From: Candidatus Obscuribacterales bacterium
GTDB taxonomy: Bacteria > Cyanobacteriota > Vampirovibrionia > Obscuribacterales > Obscuribacteraceae
Assembly: GCA_019747875.1 (NCBI GenBank)
Contig: JAIEQI010000148.1
Coordinates: forward strand, 1 to 49,402
Reading direction: 5' to 3'
DNA: 49,402 bases
Shown: positions 26,551 to 36,237 of the stretch, in pieces
How positions within the stretch are numbered: the stretch's first letter is position 1
Layout of the letters: each line of letters opens with the position of its first letter
The notes under the pieces: generated by a model
What the model saw: only the letters and a program-made list of their open reading frames with translations
Told to the model about the DNA's origin: nothing
Databases searched by the model: none
Program-made: the position numbers and the translations under genes

Positions 26551-26725
26551 TGAATCTGTATTTCAGCCTTCAAAATATTGCGAGCAAGACCATGAATTGC
26601 AAAGTTTACCCTAGCCTGCAGGCGAGAGAGCATCTATAGGCAATTCTTATCACGAATTGTCAAGGAAGAGCCGTCCAGTCGCCATTGCGCCTGCCAGCTA
26701 CCTTCACATTTCTACAGGGAAGACA

Positions 26726-26813
26726 CGGAGAGGGAGGGATTCGAACCCTCGCTGCGCTTTTAACACAGATAGTCTTTCCAGGACTACACGATAGACCACT
26801 CTGACACCTCTCC
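26726..26813 (-). tRNA. tRNA-Ser (anticodon GGA)
   Basis: Class II tRNA, 88 bases, CCA not encoded. The acceptor arm is GGAGAGG/CCTCTCC with G as discriminator. The anticodon arm TAGTC/GACTA closes the loop CTGGAAA with anticodon GGA (reads UCC/UCU). A long variable arm and the T-arm GAGGG-TTCGAAT-CCCTC are present. Confidence 0.96.
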
Positions 26814-26914
26814 AAAGTGTCAAGCTAGTGATTATATCCCATAGTCCGATCGCAAGCACCTTGCAGTTGACGACAGGCGGGCTCTTGAAATGGATGAGAT
26901 TTGCCAAACTCAGC

Positions 26915-27316
26915 TTAAAACCGGTTTTTGCATTCGAAACCGTCGATTGTAAGCTCTCCGTTACGATGTGTCCTTTTGAAGATCGGATGGCCGTAAAGAG
27001 ATTGATGGTCTTTTCCCTTAGCCTGCTCAATTGTCTTTTGAGCATCCCCGAAGCTTCTGCCCAGCCAGGATTCCAGGGTGGAAAGGATTCCAGTTTCAGG
27101 AGGCTTCCGCTGGTAGATTGAAAATTCGAAGTCGTCCGCTTTGCTGTTATCAGCGATTTTTACATCAAGACCGGCGTTAGCAGCTTGCTTGCTCTGAAAC
27201 TCCTTAATGATTGCCAACTGCTCCTCCACCGGAACAGCTTTCATCATATCGCTGAGATCACAACCCTTTCCCGCTCCGGCTTTCTTGCCGAACTGTTCAA
27301 AGTCAAAGTCTGCCAT
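26915..27316 (-). CDS. Hypothetical protein (133 aa)
   Basis: Not recognised. The start is set at the ATG of 27316 because GGAG lies seven bases upstream; the open frame extends to 27397. The product is soluble and charged, begins MADFDFEQFGKK, contains a central helical part (VPVEEQLAIIKEFQSKQ) and a C-terminus rich in basic and aromatic residues. No membrane segment or signal peptide. It lies between tRNA-Ser and tpiA on the minus strand, with a stem-loop separating it from tpiA. Confidence 0.65.
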   Translation of the reverse strand: MADFDFEQFGKKAGAGKGCDLSDMMKAVPVEEQLAIIKEFQSKQAANAGLDVKIADNSKADDFEFSIYQRKPPETGILSTLESWLGRSFGDAQKTIEQAKGKDHQSLYGHPIFKRTHRNGELTIDGFECKNRF

Positions 27317-27446
27317 TAGTCCACTCCAGCCTATCAAACGCGAGCTTAGGCCGAAAATGGGGAGAATTTGTGACACGGCGCTGCCCGCATGGTACAAACC
27401 GCAAAGGCGTGCTCGATTAGAGTAAGGAGTTACGGCAGCGCTTTAG

Positions 27447-27493
27447 AGTTCAGAGCCAGCAAGATACCGGCGCTCCCGAGAGCGAGCTGAACT
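27447..27493 (-). terminator. Branched stem-loop after tpiA
   Basis: AGTTCAG (27447-27453) pairs with CTGAACT (27487-27493), enclosing CGCTC/GAGCG (27471-27475/27480-27484) around a four-base loop. It begins 24 bases past the tpiA stop. No T-run follows on the minus strand, so it may be an mRNA 3' end stabiliser or Rho-dependent end rather than an intrinsic terminator. Confidence 0.35.
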
Positions 27494-27517
27494 TGATCAG
27501 GCGCGAATGCAGGTGGT

Positions 27518-28303
27518 CTAGACGGCACTTAAGCGCGGGCGCTTGGTGGCTGACTTGACAATTGATACGAAGTCTTCGACTTTGAGGCTGGCTCCGCCGA
27601 TTAGCCCGCCATCGATTTCATCCTGAGCAAGCAATTCGTCGGCATTCTTGGCGTTCATACTGCCACCATAAAGAACCGGCACTTCTTCCACTTTGTCTTT
27701 GTTATCGAAGAATTGCTTGAGGGTGTCACGCACATTCTTCACAACCCGGGCCGCTTCTACTGATTCACAGACTTTTCCGGTTCCGATTGCCCAGACCGGC
27801 TCGTAGGCAAAGACGATCTTTTGCAGTTCTTCCTGAGTTAGACCGGTTACCGCGGCACCCACCTGGCGCTTTACGACCGGATCTGTCAGTCCTTCTTCGC
27901 GCTCATCTAGCAGCTCACCAACACAGATGATTGGCGTCAAATTGTGCTTAAGAGCCATTTTGACCTTCAGGGGGACGGTTTGATTGGTCTCTCCGTAATA
28001 CTGACGGCGTTCGGAATGCCCGATAATTACGTACTTGCAGCCGGCATCCAAGAGCATCGGAGCCGATACTTCTCCCGTATAGGCTCCTGACTCTTCGGTC
28101 GCAAGGTTTTGTGCCCCAAAGCTGACCGGACTTCCGGCGCAGGCCGCGTCCGCAATATCGAGGCTTGTAAACGGCGGAAAAACAACCACTTCGGGCAGAT
28201 TTTTCTCTGCTTTAACGGCAGCGACAACGCCTTCAATAAGTTCTTTGGCTTCCTTTCGGGTTTTGTTCATCTTCCAGTTGCCGGCGATAATCGTTTTTCT
28301 CAT
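27518..28303 (-). CDS. tpiA: Triosephosphate isomerase
   Basis: Glycolytic TIM-barrel enzyme that interconverts dihydroxyacetone phosphate and glyceraldehyde 3-phosphate. 261 aa. Active-site residues are all present: Asn9 and Lys11 in AGNWKMNK, His96 in IGHSERR, Glu168 in AYEPVWAIGTGK, and the phosphate-binding GGSMNAKNA and GGLIGGASL near the end. Single gene, divergent from the 439-aa TPR gene. Confidence 0.98.
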   Translation of the reverse strand: MRKTIIAGNWKMNKTRKEAKELIEGVVAAVKAEKNLPEVVVFPPFTSLDIADAACAGSPVSFGAQNLATEESGAYTGEVSAPMLLDAGCKYVIIGHSERRQYYGETNQTVPLKVKMALKHNLTPIICVGELLDEREEGLTDPVVKRQVGAAVTGLTQEELQKIVFAYEPVWAIGTGKVCESVEAARVVKNVRDTLKQFFDNKDKVEEVPVLYGGSMNAKNADELLAQDEIDGGLIGGASLKVEDFVSIVKSATKRPRLSAV

Positions 28304-28587
28304 TGCTCAATTCCTACCAAAGCAGTCAATCGAGAGGATCTTACCGTGCTCTGCACCCCAGAAACACGAGAAGTATTACATCGTAGCGAGGCTGAATGCC
28401 GGATCTTTACTGGCGGCGCGGCTGCGCGTGAGGGCAACTCAGTGTGGGGCGCGCGTAAAGAATCGAAATGGAGAGCCGATTGAAGCGATATGTTAAAACC
28501 GTTTTCAGTGTTCCGGGATTTTGCCTTACAATTAATTTCAGTTCCTAGTTCGCGACAGTCAGTCAACTTGGCAATTAAAGGCTTTCA

Positions 28588-29907
28588 ATGTCCGAAAACT
28601 CAGCCACAAAGTCAGACGAGCAAAACAGCTCGCTAGACCTTCTGGAGCAGGCTCGCCAGCTTCTGGAAAGAAAGGACCTTGTTGGTTGCTTTCTTTTGTC
28701 GAAAGAGCACTGGCTAAATAATCCTGATGACGTCCAAGCTGTTGAAATCCTCAGCGAGGTCATGCGGCGCAATGGCAAGAAAGAACTCTACAAGAATTTG
28801 AAAACTCTCTGTTGCAGCAAAGACGAGATGAATAGCAATGCTCAGTCTCTCTTTGAAGCCGGCTACCAGTTTATTGAAGAACGAGAACCGGAATTAGCAG
28901 CGATGCTGTTGCGCCGTTGCGTAACTTTGGTGCCGGATCAGCCAATGGTGCGATATGAGTTGGGCTTTGCGCTCATGCAATTACGGCAATTCGCGGAAGC
29001 TACCCAACACTTCGAATTCTTGATCCAGAGCGAGGATGATTTTGACACTCGGCTGAATTTGACCGTCTGCTATTCATTGACTCGCGACATCAAACGAGCG
29101 AAGGAACTGCTTTGTGAGCTTGAGAAAAAAGCAGGCAATACGGAAGAAAAGAAAGAGCTGCAACTTCGCAAGTGCGTAGTTAAACGCCTTGAAAAATATG
29201 AACAGCACCACCAGCTTCATTTCCGTGACTGGGTTTATGCGCTATACGGCTCGGTGCTGCTCAGTGACACCACTCCAAAAGATTTGGAAGGAAAACCGCG
29301 CAGTTCAGCCACCGATTACAATGCAGTCGCTACAACATTACTTCTCTTGCGCGGATTGCTGCAAGAAATGGCAATTGAATTTGACGTCATCGAGTACTAC
29401 AGCCCGCTTTCTCGCCCACTGGCGGAAGCATTTGCACGCTTACTAGATCTCAGCGCCGAAGCATACAAAGGTCCAGACCGTCAGGAGCGAGCACTACTGA
29501 TGATGGCATGGGCTTCCGACATTATTGGTCCACACAAGACATTCGTAGCGCAGACACCGCGCCGCAGCTTGTTCGCATATGGACTGACGACACTGGCTCA
29601 GCTCCCGGTCACTCCTGATATCATCGGCTGTTTAGCGGTCGAATGTTCGATGCCATGGGCGCAAGACTTAGACAACGTGGAAGATAAACGCGATGAGAAA
29701 AGCGTTGTTCACCCAATGAACCTGATTCAACAACAAGCAACGGAAGCTATTTTGGAACGTGCAAGCGCGCTCGAATCGAATACGGAAATCATAAGACAAC
29801 TTGAGGTTTTGTGTTCTTTCTACCACCCTCGGCGCGAAATGATTGTGCTGTCGAACTGCCAGTCTTTCCCTGAGCGACCGGAGTATACGGCGGAAATTCC
29901 CTGCTAA
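28588..29907 (+). CDS. TPR-containing hypothetical protein (439 aa)
   Basis: Cytosolic; no signal peptide. The N-terminal half (about 10-205) is helical with TPR-like units (for example FEAGYQFIEEREPELAAMLL and YELGFALMQLRQFAEATQHF). The C-terminal half is helical, contains a conserved-looking MAWASDIIGPHKTF stretch, and is not recognised. An AAAGG ribosome site precedes the ATG. cobS starts on the very next base after the stop codon, so the two are co-transcribed, but nothing in the protein links it to cobalamin. Confidence 0.8.
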   Translation: MSENSATKSDEQNSSLDLLEQARQLLERKDLVGCFLLSKEHWLNNPDDVQAVEILSEVMRRNGKKELYKNLKTLCCSKDEMNSNAQSLFEAGYQFIEEREPELAAMLLRRCVTLVPDQPMVRYELGFALMQLRQFAEATQHFEFLIQSEDDFDTRLNLTVCYSLTRDIKRAKELLCELEKKAGNTEEKKELQLRKCVVKRLEKYEQHHQLHFRDWVYALYGSVLLSDTTPKDLEGKPRSSATDYNAVATTLLLLRGLLQEMAIEFDVIEYYSPLSRPLAEAFARLLDLSAEAYKGPDRQERALLMMAWASDIIGPHKTFVAQTPRRSLFAYGLTTLAQLPVTPDIIGCLAVECSMPWAQDLDNVEDKRDEKSVVHPMNLIQQQATEAILERASALESNTEIIRQLEVLCSFYHPRREMIVLSNCQSFPERPEYTAEIPC

Positions 29908-30666
29908 ATGAAACTGCTGAAGAGATTTCTACTTGCCGCTTCGTATGTAACGACTCTTCCTTTTTTACGCAAGCCGGAATCTGAAGCTGAGCTTTTTGGT
30001 TTAGCAAAGTACCTACCCGCTGTTGGCACCGCTCTCGGTGGCTTGCTTGCCCTATCATTAATTGCAATAGGTCAGATCTCACATGCGCCTTTAGTGACGG
30101 CAGCCCTCGTTCTTATTTGCTGGATTCTTCTGACTGGCGCGATCCATTTGGACGGTCTCATGGACAGCGCCGATGGGCTATTCTCGCACCGCAGCCGAGA
30201 ACGAATGCTTGAAATCATGCGCGACAGTCGTGTTGGAAACTATGGTGTTATTGCCGGTGTCTGTCTCCTGCTTTGCAAATTCGCCGCATTGGCAAGCATG
30301 CCTGAGCAGGTGATGCTCTATTCGCTACTACTGATCCCAGGCTGGGCGCGTTGGACGGAGGTTTACACGATCGCACGCTACCCCTATGCCAGAGAAGAGG
30401 GAATGGGAAAAATTTGGAAAATCTCCACAAGAACCTATCAGCTAATACCGGCTGCAATACTGCCGACGGCGGTAAGCATCGCCTGCGCGACACTGGCGCA
30501 CTTGCCTGAACTGCTACTTCTAATCCCGTTGACCATTGTCCCCGGAATATTGCTAGCGTTCTGGATTAATGCGATCTTGAAAGGACAAACAGGAGACACC
30601 TATGGAGCGGTTGTAGAATTCTCCGAAGCCGCAGGACTCGTTTTTGCGGCAATTCTTCTTGTTTAG
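29908..30666 (+). CDS. cobS: Adenosylcobinamide-GDP ribazoletransferase (cobalamin synthase)
   Basis: Inner-membrane enzyme that joins adenosylcobinamide-GDP to alpha-ribazole in the last part of B12 assembly. 252 aa with about six hydrophobic helices. The family signatures HLDGLMDSADGLFS (about 75-88) and GQTGDTYGAVVE near 226-237 are present. No other cobalamin gene and no B12 riboswitch is seen in the window, so it may serve salvage of imported corrinoids. Immediately follows the 439-aa TPR gene. Confidence 0.92.
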   Translation: MKLLKRFLLAASYVTTLPFLRKPESEAELFGLAKYLPAVGTALGGLLALSLIAIGQISHAPLVTAALVLICWILLTGAIHLDGLMDSADGLFSHRSRERMLEIMRDSRVGNYGVIAGVCLLLCKFAALASMPEQVMLYSLLLIPGWARWTEVYTIARYPYAREEGMGKIWKISTRTYQLIPAAILPTAVSIACATLAHLPELLLLIPLTIVPGILLAFWINAILKGQTGDTYGAVVEFSEAAGLVFAAILLV

Positions 30667-30821
30667 TGCAATCTTCTTTCAGGATCTGGGTACAACTCGG
30701 CATAGGCTGGATGCAAAACACACCTGGGAAGAAAACAGTCAATTCCCTATATTCCAAAAATTCTTGCTCCTATATACTCTTCCAATTATTCGAAGTCCAA
30801 CGATTCCGTGAGAACTTATCG

Positions 30822-32000
30822 ATGAAAAATGCGGCAATGTTCATCGCCATAGTATTGGCATTTACTGCGTTCACTGAAGCCAAAGCAGAGAGGGCTACTG
30901 AAGTGACATCATTACGAAGTACTCGGTGCTTTCCTCAAGAGAAACCGAAATCGCCGGAGGAGCAAGCAAAAGACGCGAAGATTCAGACGCTAAAGGATAA
31001 AGCTAAGGCGGAATCGGGCAAAGGCGATTGGCAAAAATGCACCGAGTACCTTGAGCAAGCATTGGAATGCAAACCCGATCCTAGAGTTTCAGCAGATCTA
31101 GCTGAAGATTTGATCAAAGCTTACGATTGCTTGGGCCGATGGGATCGTTCGGAAATATATCACAGACACCTCGCAAAGATGGGACAAGATCCCAGCACAG
31201 CGGGAGTGCTTGCATGGACCGTCTCAAACGCGCACCAGCAGCTTTATCTTGCTGCTTATTGCGCTTTGAAGAGGGGCAACTATGAGCAAGGAATTAGTAC
31301 TTTGCGCAGTCTAATTGCGGACAAACAAAAATCAAAAACCGAGCCAGTCAGCAGTACAGAGCCCGCTTATTCCGAATGCTTCTTTCTATTAGCGAATGCG
31401 ATTTTGGACAGCAGCAGCAAATATCAGGAAGCTCTTTCGCTCTACGATAAGTGCATTAAAGACGAAGAGAAGCTCAATAAGAATGTTGCGCTCCCATTCC
31501 GTTCCCACAATCTCTACCGATCACCAGAGCTGATGGTCAATCTCTTCATTTGTTACAGCGGCACCAATCAGCAAGAAAAGGCAAATGAGCTTCGCAAACA
31601 ACTAAAGGCTGAGTTACGCGCCTATCTGTCCTCCACCACTCGCGCATCACGTAGCGCAGGAGAAGAAGCTTTATCAATATTGAGCAAGGAATCACTCACG
31701 CGAGCAGATGAAGTCAGATTGATGGAGACCATCCCACTGGTGAACTTTACCGGAGCTGCAAAAATAGGTACGAGCGATCACCTGCTTCAAAGAGCATTGG
31801 TGATAAGGCAGAACGCCAAAGAAACGCAGAAAGTAGCTGAAGACTATGCCGGACTAGTTAAACTTTATATGAGCCACTTCGAAAGTAAAGCCGCGCAACC
31901 GTTTTGCTGGCAACGGATGCAAGAGCTAAAAAAGATGAATGCGCCGCTCTCCGATCAAGAACGAGCAAAAGCTGATTGGACCAAAGTCAGCAAGAGCTAA
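30822..32000 (+). CDS. Secreted TPR-like protein (392 aa)
   Basis: The ATG at 30822 is chosen because it starts a good signal peptide (MKNAAMFIAIVLAFTAF, cleavage near KAKA); the frame is open from a GTG at 30666. After a Lys/Glu/Pro-rich linker come TPR-type helical pairs (GDWQKCTEYLEQALECKPD, ANAILDSSSKYQEALSLYDKC). No catalytic motif. The style matches the helical C-terminal domains of the two membrane Ser/Thr kinases, one of which is encoded next on the same strand, so a partner role is conceivable but unproven. Confidence 0.78.
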   Translation: MKNAAMFIAIVLAFTAFTEAKAERATEVTSLRSTRCFPQEKPKSPEEQAKDAKIQTLKDKAKAESGKGDWQKCTEYLEQALECKPDPRVSADLAEDLIKAYDCLGRWDRSEIYHRHLAKMGQDPSTAGVLAWTVSNAHQQLYLAAYCALKRGNYEQGISTLRSLIADKQKSKTEPVSSTEPAYSECFFLLANAILDSSSKYQEALSLYDKCIKDEEKLNKNVALPFRSHNLYRSPELMVNLFICYSGTNQQEKANELRKQLKAELRAYLSSTTRASRSAGEEALSILSKESLTRADEVRLMETIPLVNFTGAAKIGTSDHLLQRALVIRQNAKETQKVAEDYAGLVKLYMSHFESKAAQPFCWQRMQELKKMNAPLSDQERAKADWTKVSKS

Positions 32001-32136
32001 GACTAATACAAAAATTCATTGCGAGCAGCGAGTTTGCATTGCCCGAATCCGGCAAGAGACAGGCAGTAAAAAACGATAGCATCCACCAATCGCCATTTTA
32101 TTCCCGGCATGGGTACATAGTGCTGGGAGTGTAGCA

Positions 32137-34944
32137 ATGACCTTAACTTTACCTGCCGGCACCAACCTGGATGACAGATATGAAATTCTGTCGGTTGCAG
32201 GCTCGGGCGGCATGGGAACTGTCTATAGGGCGAAACAAATCGGCTTAGGGCGCGAGGTCGCAGTAAAGGTTCTCGATCCGGCTCTACTTGGCGAAGGCGA
32301 TAACTATGAGCGCTTCGAACGAGAAGCAAAATCGATTTCGTTGGCTCAGAACGAGCATATCGCCACTTTCTACAACTTTGGCGTTCTGAATAGCAGCATG
32401 CCCTACTTGGCGATGGAATATCTTGATGGACCCAGCCTAAGACAAACAATCAACGACGAAACGCCAATGGCATGGCAACGCGCATTTGAGATTTGCGCGC
32501 AGATTTGTGAAGGGATGGAAGCCGCACATCAAGCGGGTGTTGTCCACAGAGACCTCAAACCAAATAATGTCATTTTGATGAACCGCCCTCATGCAGATTT
32601 TGTCAAAATCGTGGATTTCGGATTGGCGAAGTTGAGCGCTTCAACAAGCGGAAATCACAAGCTGACGATAACAGGTCAATTAATTGGATCTGTAAACTAC
32701 CTTAGCCCAGAACAATGCTTGGGGAGACAGTCCGACGAGCGGTCCGACATCTATTCGCTTGGATGCATCCTGTACGAATTGCTTTGCGGGTTGCCACCAT
32801 TTGATCACGAGAATCCTGTTGCCATGCTGCACGCTCACATGAGCGAAACGCCTATCAAACCCAGCAAGCGCCTTGACATATTAAAGAAGCAAGTTGGATC
32901 GTCGGCAGCGAACAAACAATCAATTAGCGGGCCAATTCCAGGCTCAGGAGAAATCAGCAAACAGATCAAAAAGCGCCAACTAGAGAAAACCTGGTTGAAC
33001 ATCGATGCTATTGTTTCCAAAGCTCTGGCAAAGGACCCGCAGAATCGCTACGCGAGCATGAAGGAGTTCGAACACGATCTGCGCGCACTTCTGACTGGCG
33101 AACAAGAAAATCTGGTGGCAACCACAGGTCCGATCGTATCTGACACCAAAAGCAGTGCCAGTTCCAATGCTTTTCAAAAGACAGCAGCAGTAAGCTTCGC
33201 GCTATTGCTTGCAGTTGCAGGCGGTGTAGCCAGTTGGCTCTACCTTAGCGATGACGGAAAAACACAGCGATCACTTTTGTCTCTGAAAGGTAACGCGGAC
33301 AGGACCGAACTCATCGATGTGCTAGCCAAGTCCGAGAAACTGAAGAGCGATGGGAAACTAAAACTATCAAACCAGCTCAAGCAAGCTGTCGAACTGACGG
33401 TCAAACGAAACAATTCCGATCCTCTGGCGCTCGGAAGTTTATATCTAGACTGTGCAAAGAAGTTCTTAAAGAGTGGCGATAAGGAAGGCGCCCGCGAAAT
33501 TACCTATGACACAATCCTTGCTCTAATTCGTTTCGATTCCAAGGATCTGAGCAGAATAAAAGACCATAACCTTAAAGAAATGATGGGGCAGACAGTCTCG
33601 ATTGCGAAAGAGACTCAACTCACACTGAATAGAACTCAAATAAAAGAGCTGCAATTTCTTCTTGGCGTATTGAAGGGCAAAGACATAGACTTTAACAGTT
33701 TTTCCGCACTTTATGATTTGATGATCGAAAGTAGTTCTCCAAAAGAATTAGTTTCAGCATTGCTTGACAGAGCAATTGGATTGACATACAAGGGGTTACT
33801 AACACCGAAGATCGCAGATCAAGTTCTCGATTACTCGCGCAAAGCTTACGGCAAGACTTCGCCGGAAGTGGCCCATAATTGCGTGTATCTTTTAAAAACA
33901 ATGCGCGACTACAGTCAACGCGAATCCGCCATATATCCCCATCTCACGCACCAAGTCATCACGGCGATTACTGACTGCAAAACCGAAGAGCCAACCGAAA
34001 AACTAAGTATGCTTTTTGACGCCGTCCATATTGCATACGACTTCAATTACGTTGATGATGCTAGAAACGGAACAAAACAAATCGAAAAAATCCTTTCCAC
34101 AGAAAAAGAATATGGACCCACCCATGCAGAAATGGACCTTCTCTTCGGCAGGCTTGAACATGCCAATAAAAACTACAAAAAATCAAGTAAGTACTTCGAA
34201 CGAGCCATAGAATATGCATTTGAAACCCGGACAGTGCGGTATGACACTTTACAGAAACCGGTGCTCGATCAAGCAGATAACCTGGAACACTTGGGTAAAG
34301 ACGACGAAGCAGTCAAGCTTATCCAAACCTTCTTGAAAAAATCAGAAGAGATGATCGATGGTGCGGCAATTAGCTTGAATCCGGGGAGCCGATTTTATCA
34401 CGATACTTTAGCTAACTCAGGCCTTTTAGCAGCGGATTTCTTTGCCTCCAACGAACACCCCGAATTGGTGATACCGACAGTACTCGATTCAATTCGAGTC
34501 TGTCATAAATATAAGCTGAGAGGAGTTAGAACACTTTGGAGCCTGCGCAGGATGCTCTTGGTACTGGACGAGAGAGAGCAATGGTCAGCAGCAATCCCGT
34601 ACCTGCGAGAGATGATCGAAACCGATGATAGCTTCTTCTCTGTAACACCGGAGACTATTTCTAGCATTGCCCTTAGTTCAATATATGGCAAAATGAAAAA
34701 ATTAGACCCTTTGTTGTATGGCCAAACTACAGAAAAAATCGTCAGAGTGCTACACAACGCCATAGAAAAAAGACATACCAGCGGTTTAGTTCTCAGCTCA
34801 GTGATTGCTCGGCTCGCCGAAAACAACGAAAAGGAGGCTGCCCGAAAGCTATTGAAGGAGGCGCTCAACAAGCTGCCAGAGAATGACGATGAATACCTGG
34901 CAATCAAGAAACAGCAGCGCCAATTAGAAATGTTGGTAAGGTGA
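32137..34944 (+). CDS. Membrane Ser/Thr protein kinase with long helical-repeat domain (935 aa)
   Basis: PknB-like kinase. GGAG lies seven bases before the ATG. Kinase domain about 14-320: GSGGMG loop 22-27, ATP lysine Lys44, HRDLKPNN 137-144, DFG from Asp160, GSVNYLSPEQ, RSDIYSLGC. An insert of about 40 polar residues (roughly 245-285) lies in the C-lobe. One membrane helix at about 350-370. The remaining ~565 residues are helical with TPR-like units (LFGRLEHANKNYKKSSKYF). Unlike the other kinase in the window, the glycine loop is canonical and there is no N-terminal zinc ribbon. The predicted topology puts the helical domain outside. Confidence 0.93.
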   Translation: MTLTLPAGTNLDDRYEILSVAGSGGMGTVYRAKQIGLGREVAVKVLDPALLGEGDNYERFEREAKSISLAQNEHIATFYNFGVLNSSMPYLAMEYLDGPSLRQTINDETPMAWQRAFEICAQICEGMEAAHQAGVVHRDLKPNNVILMNRPHADFVKIVDFGLAKLSASTSGNHKLTITGQLIGSVNYLSPEQCLGRQSDERSDIYSLGCILYELLCGLPPFDHENPVAMLHAHMSETPIKPSKRLDILKKQVGSSAANKQSISGPIPGSGEISKQIKKRQLEKTWLNIDAIVSKALAKDPQNRYASMKEFEHDLRALLTGEQENLVATTGPIVSDTKSSASSNAFQKTAAVSFALLLAVAGGVASWLYLSDDGKTQRSLLSLKGNADRTELIDVLAKSEKLKSDGKLKLSNQLKQAVELTVKRNNSDPLALGSLYLDCAKKFLKSGDKEGAREITYDTILALIRFDSKDLSRIKDHNLKEMMGQTVSIAKETQLTLNRTQIKELQFLLGVLKGKDIDFNSFSALYDLMIESSSPKELVSALLDRAIGLTYKGLLTPKIADQVLDYSRKAYGKTSPEVAHNCVYLLKTMRDYSQRESAIYPHLTHQVITAITDCKTEEPTEKLSMLFDAVHIAYDFNYVDDARNGTKQIEKILSTEKEYGPTHAEMDLLFGRLEHANKNYKKSSKYFERAIEYAFETRTVRYDTLQKPVLDQADNLEHLGKDDEAVKLIQTFLKKSEEMIDGAAISLNPGSRFYHDTLANSGLLAADFFASNEHPELVIPTVLDSIRVCHKYKLRGVRTLWSLRRMLLVLDEREQWSAAIPYLREMIETDDSFFSVTPETISSIALSSIYGKMKKLDPLLYGQTTEKIVRVLHNAIEKRHTSGLVLSSVIARLAENNEKEAARKLLKEALNKLPENDDEYLAIKKQQRQLEMLVR

Positions 34945-35067
34945 GTACGTCTTTCAATCGTAAGCGCCGGTGAGTTCGTCCATCAGACAACCTCCACGGG
35001 CTAGTCTAACAAATGAAGATTGTCCACGAGTTGTCCTAACAGAGACAAACAATCGTATTTTCCTGCC

Positions 35068-36105
35068 TCAATATCCTGTGCTAGCGTGAGAATTCTGCTG
35101 GGTTTGCGTGTTCGTGCTCGACGGGTCCGAGCGCCCAAAACCGGCAGATTGTTCGCGTTGTGTATCGGCAGCTCTTGCTGCATCGAGTGAAGCTCTTTCA
35201 CGAGCCGCTCTTGCCGCACGTTGATCCACCTCAGACTGCTGCTGTTGACGCAACATCAGGTTGCCTTTCTTGACGAAATACTCTGCACGCGCCTTAACAT
35301 CAGGCTCATTAACCATGCGTGCAGTTTCAGCAATCTTCGCCATTTCCTGAGTAGCAGTCGGCAGATCCTTCGAGGTATGATCGAGAGCTTTCCGAAGTGC
35401 GTATCGCGTTTCGTCTCTCATGCCGTAACGCTGAATGTTGAGAGTAAGATCGCAAAGAGGAATACTTTCATCCTCATCATCAATCATTTGTTTGATGGCT
35501 TTTCGCATCAAATCATCGATTCCCAGAGACTTGCATGTGCTCGCATAGGCAAAGGCGTCATCCTGACTTTTAAGACCTGTGTAAGCCTTTTCCATCGCAA
35601 GGTGGGCAACATCATTGAGTGCCACTTCCTGTGCCCGTTTAGCAAGCTCATACAACTGCGGCATTGTTTTTGCATTCTCGATAAGCTTGCTAATTGCCAT
35701 ACGCGTTACTTCAAAGAACTGATATTTGCGCGCCTTGAGAGCCATAAGAAGGTAATCATCTTCAGTTCGGCACAATTCCAAGGCCTTAACGCAGCACTGG
35801 CGGCGAACCTCCATCATGGGAAATGCGTACGCTTCCGTGAACTGTGCGATGGCCAAACACTTAGGCACGTCCCCTGCCGACTGAAGTGTCGAAAGTATTA
35901 TCGGACGTGCCTTGTCATATTTGCCAGACTTTAAGAACTTGCCGGCTCGGTCGAGCGCGACTTGCGACTCGACAGGGAGAGGGGAATCGACCCATTGTGT
36001 TTTCTTGGCGGCTTCCACCGATATCGGCAAGCTAAAATTCGCAACAGATACGGCAATGGTGCATGCCAGCAATAAGTTTCGGGCAAAAGTTAGTTGAGGG
36101 CTCAT
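35068..36105 (-). CDS. Secreted helical-repeat protein (345 aa)
   Basis: Not recognised. ATG at 36105 (GGAG seven bases upstream) or the adjacent ATG at 36108; the frame is open to a TTG at 36123. A signal peptide ends near VEAA. The mature part is helical hairpins of TPR/HEAT type (residues ~55-285), then a Gln/Arg/Ala-rich stretch with likely coiled coil and a Ser/Thr/Gln tail. Divergent from the 422-aa TPR gene with about 130 bases between, so they may share a control region; convergent with the kinase gene. Confidence 0.75.
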   Translation of the reverse strand: MSPQLTFARNLLLACTIAVSVANFSLPISVEAAKKTQWVDSPLPVESQVALDRAGKFLKSGKYDKARPIILSTLQSAGDVPKCLAIAQFTEAYAFPMMEVRRQCCVKALELCRTEDDYLLMALKARKYQFFEVTRMAISKLIENAKTMPQLYELAKRAQEVALNDVAHLAMEKAYTGLKSQDDAFAYASTCKSLGIDDLMRKAIKQMIDDEDESIPLCDLTLNIQRYGMRDETRYALRKALDHTSKDLPTATQEMAKIAETARMVNEPDVKARAEYFVKKGNLMLRQQQQSEVDQRAARAARERASLDAARAADTQREQSAGFGRSDPSSTNTQTQQNSHASTGY

Positions 36106-36237
36106 CATGACTCTCCGGTTCAATCACCGAATTCCCAGTCTAGCCTAGAACTGAGCTATTTGCCAATCTAATGCTAAAACGGTTACTCTGTTCAATACAT
36201 GCCCAGTTCACGGGCGCTCACCAACTACGGAAATAGC

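Noticed and set aside
26704..27045. 113-codon minus frame
   Set aside because: Runs over the tRNA-Ser gene and the end of the 133-aa gene.
28304..28587. B12 riboswitch ahead of the cobS operon
   Set aside because: No B12-box-like sequence or expected fold was found in the leader of the TPR-cobS pair.
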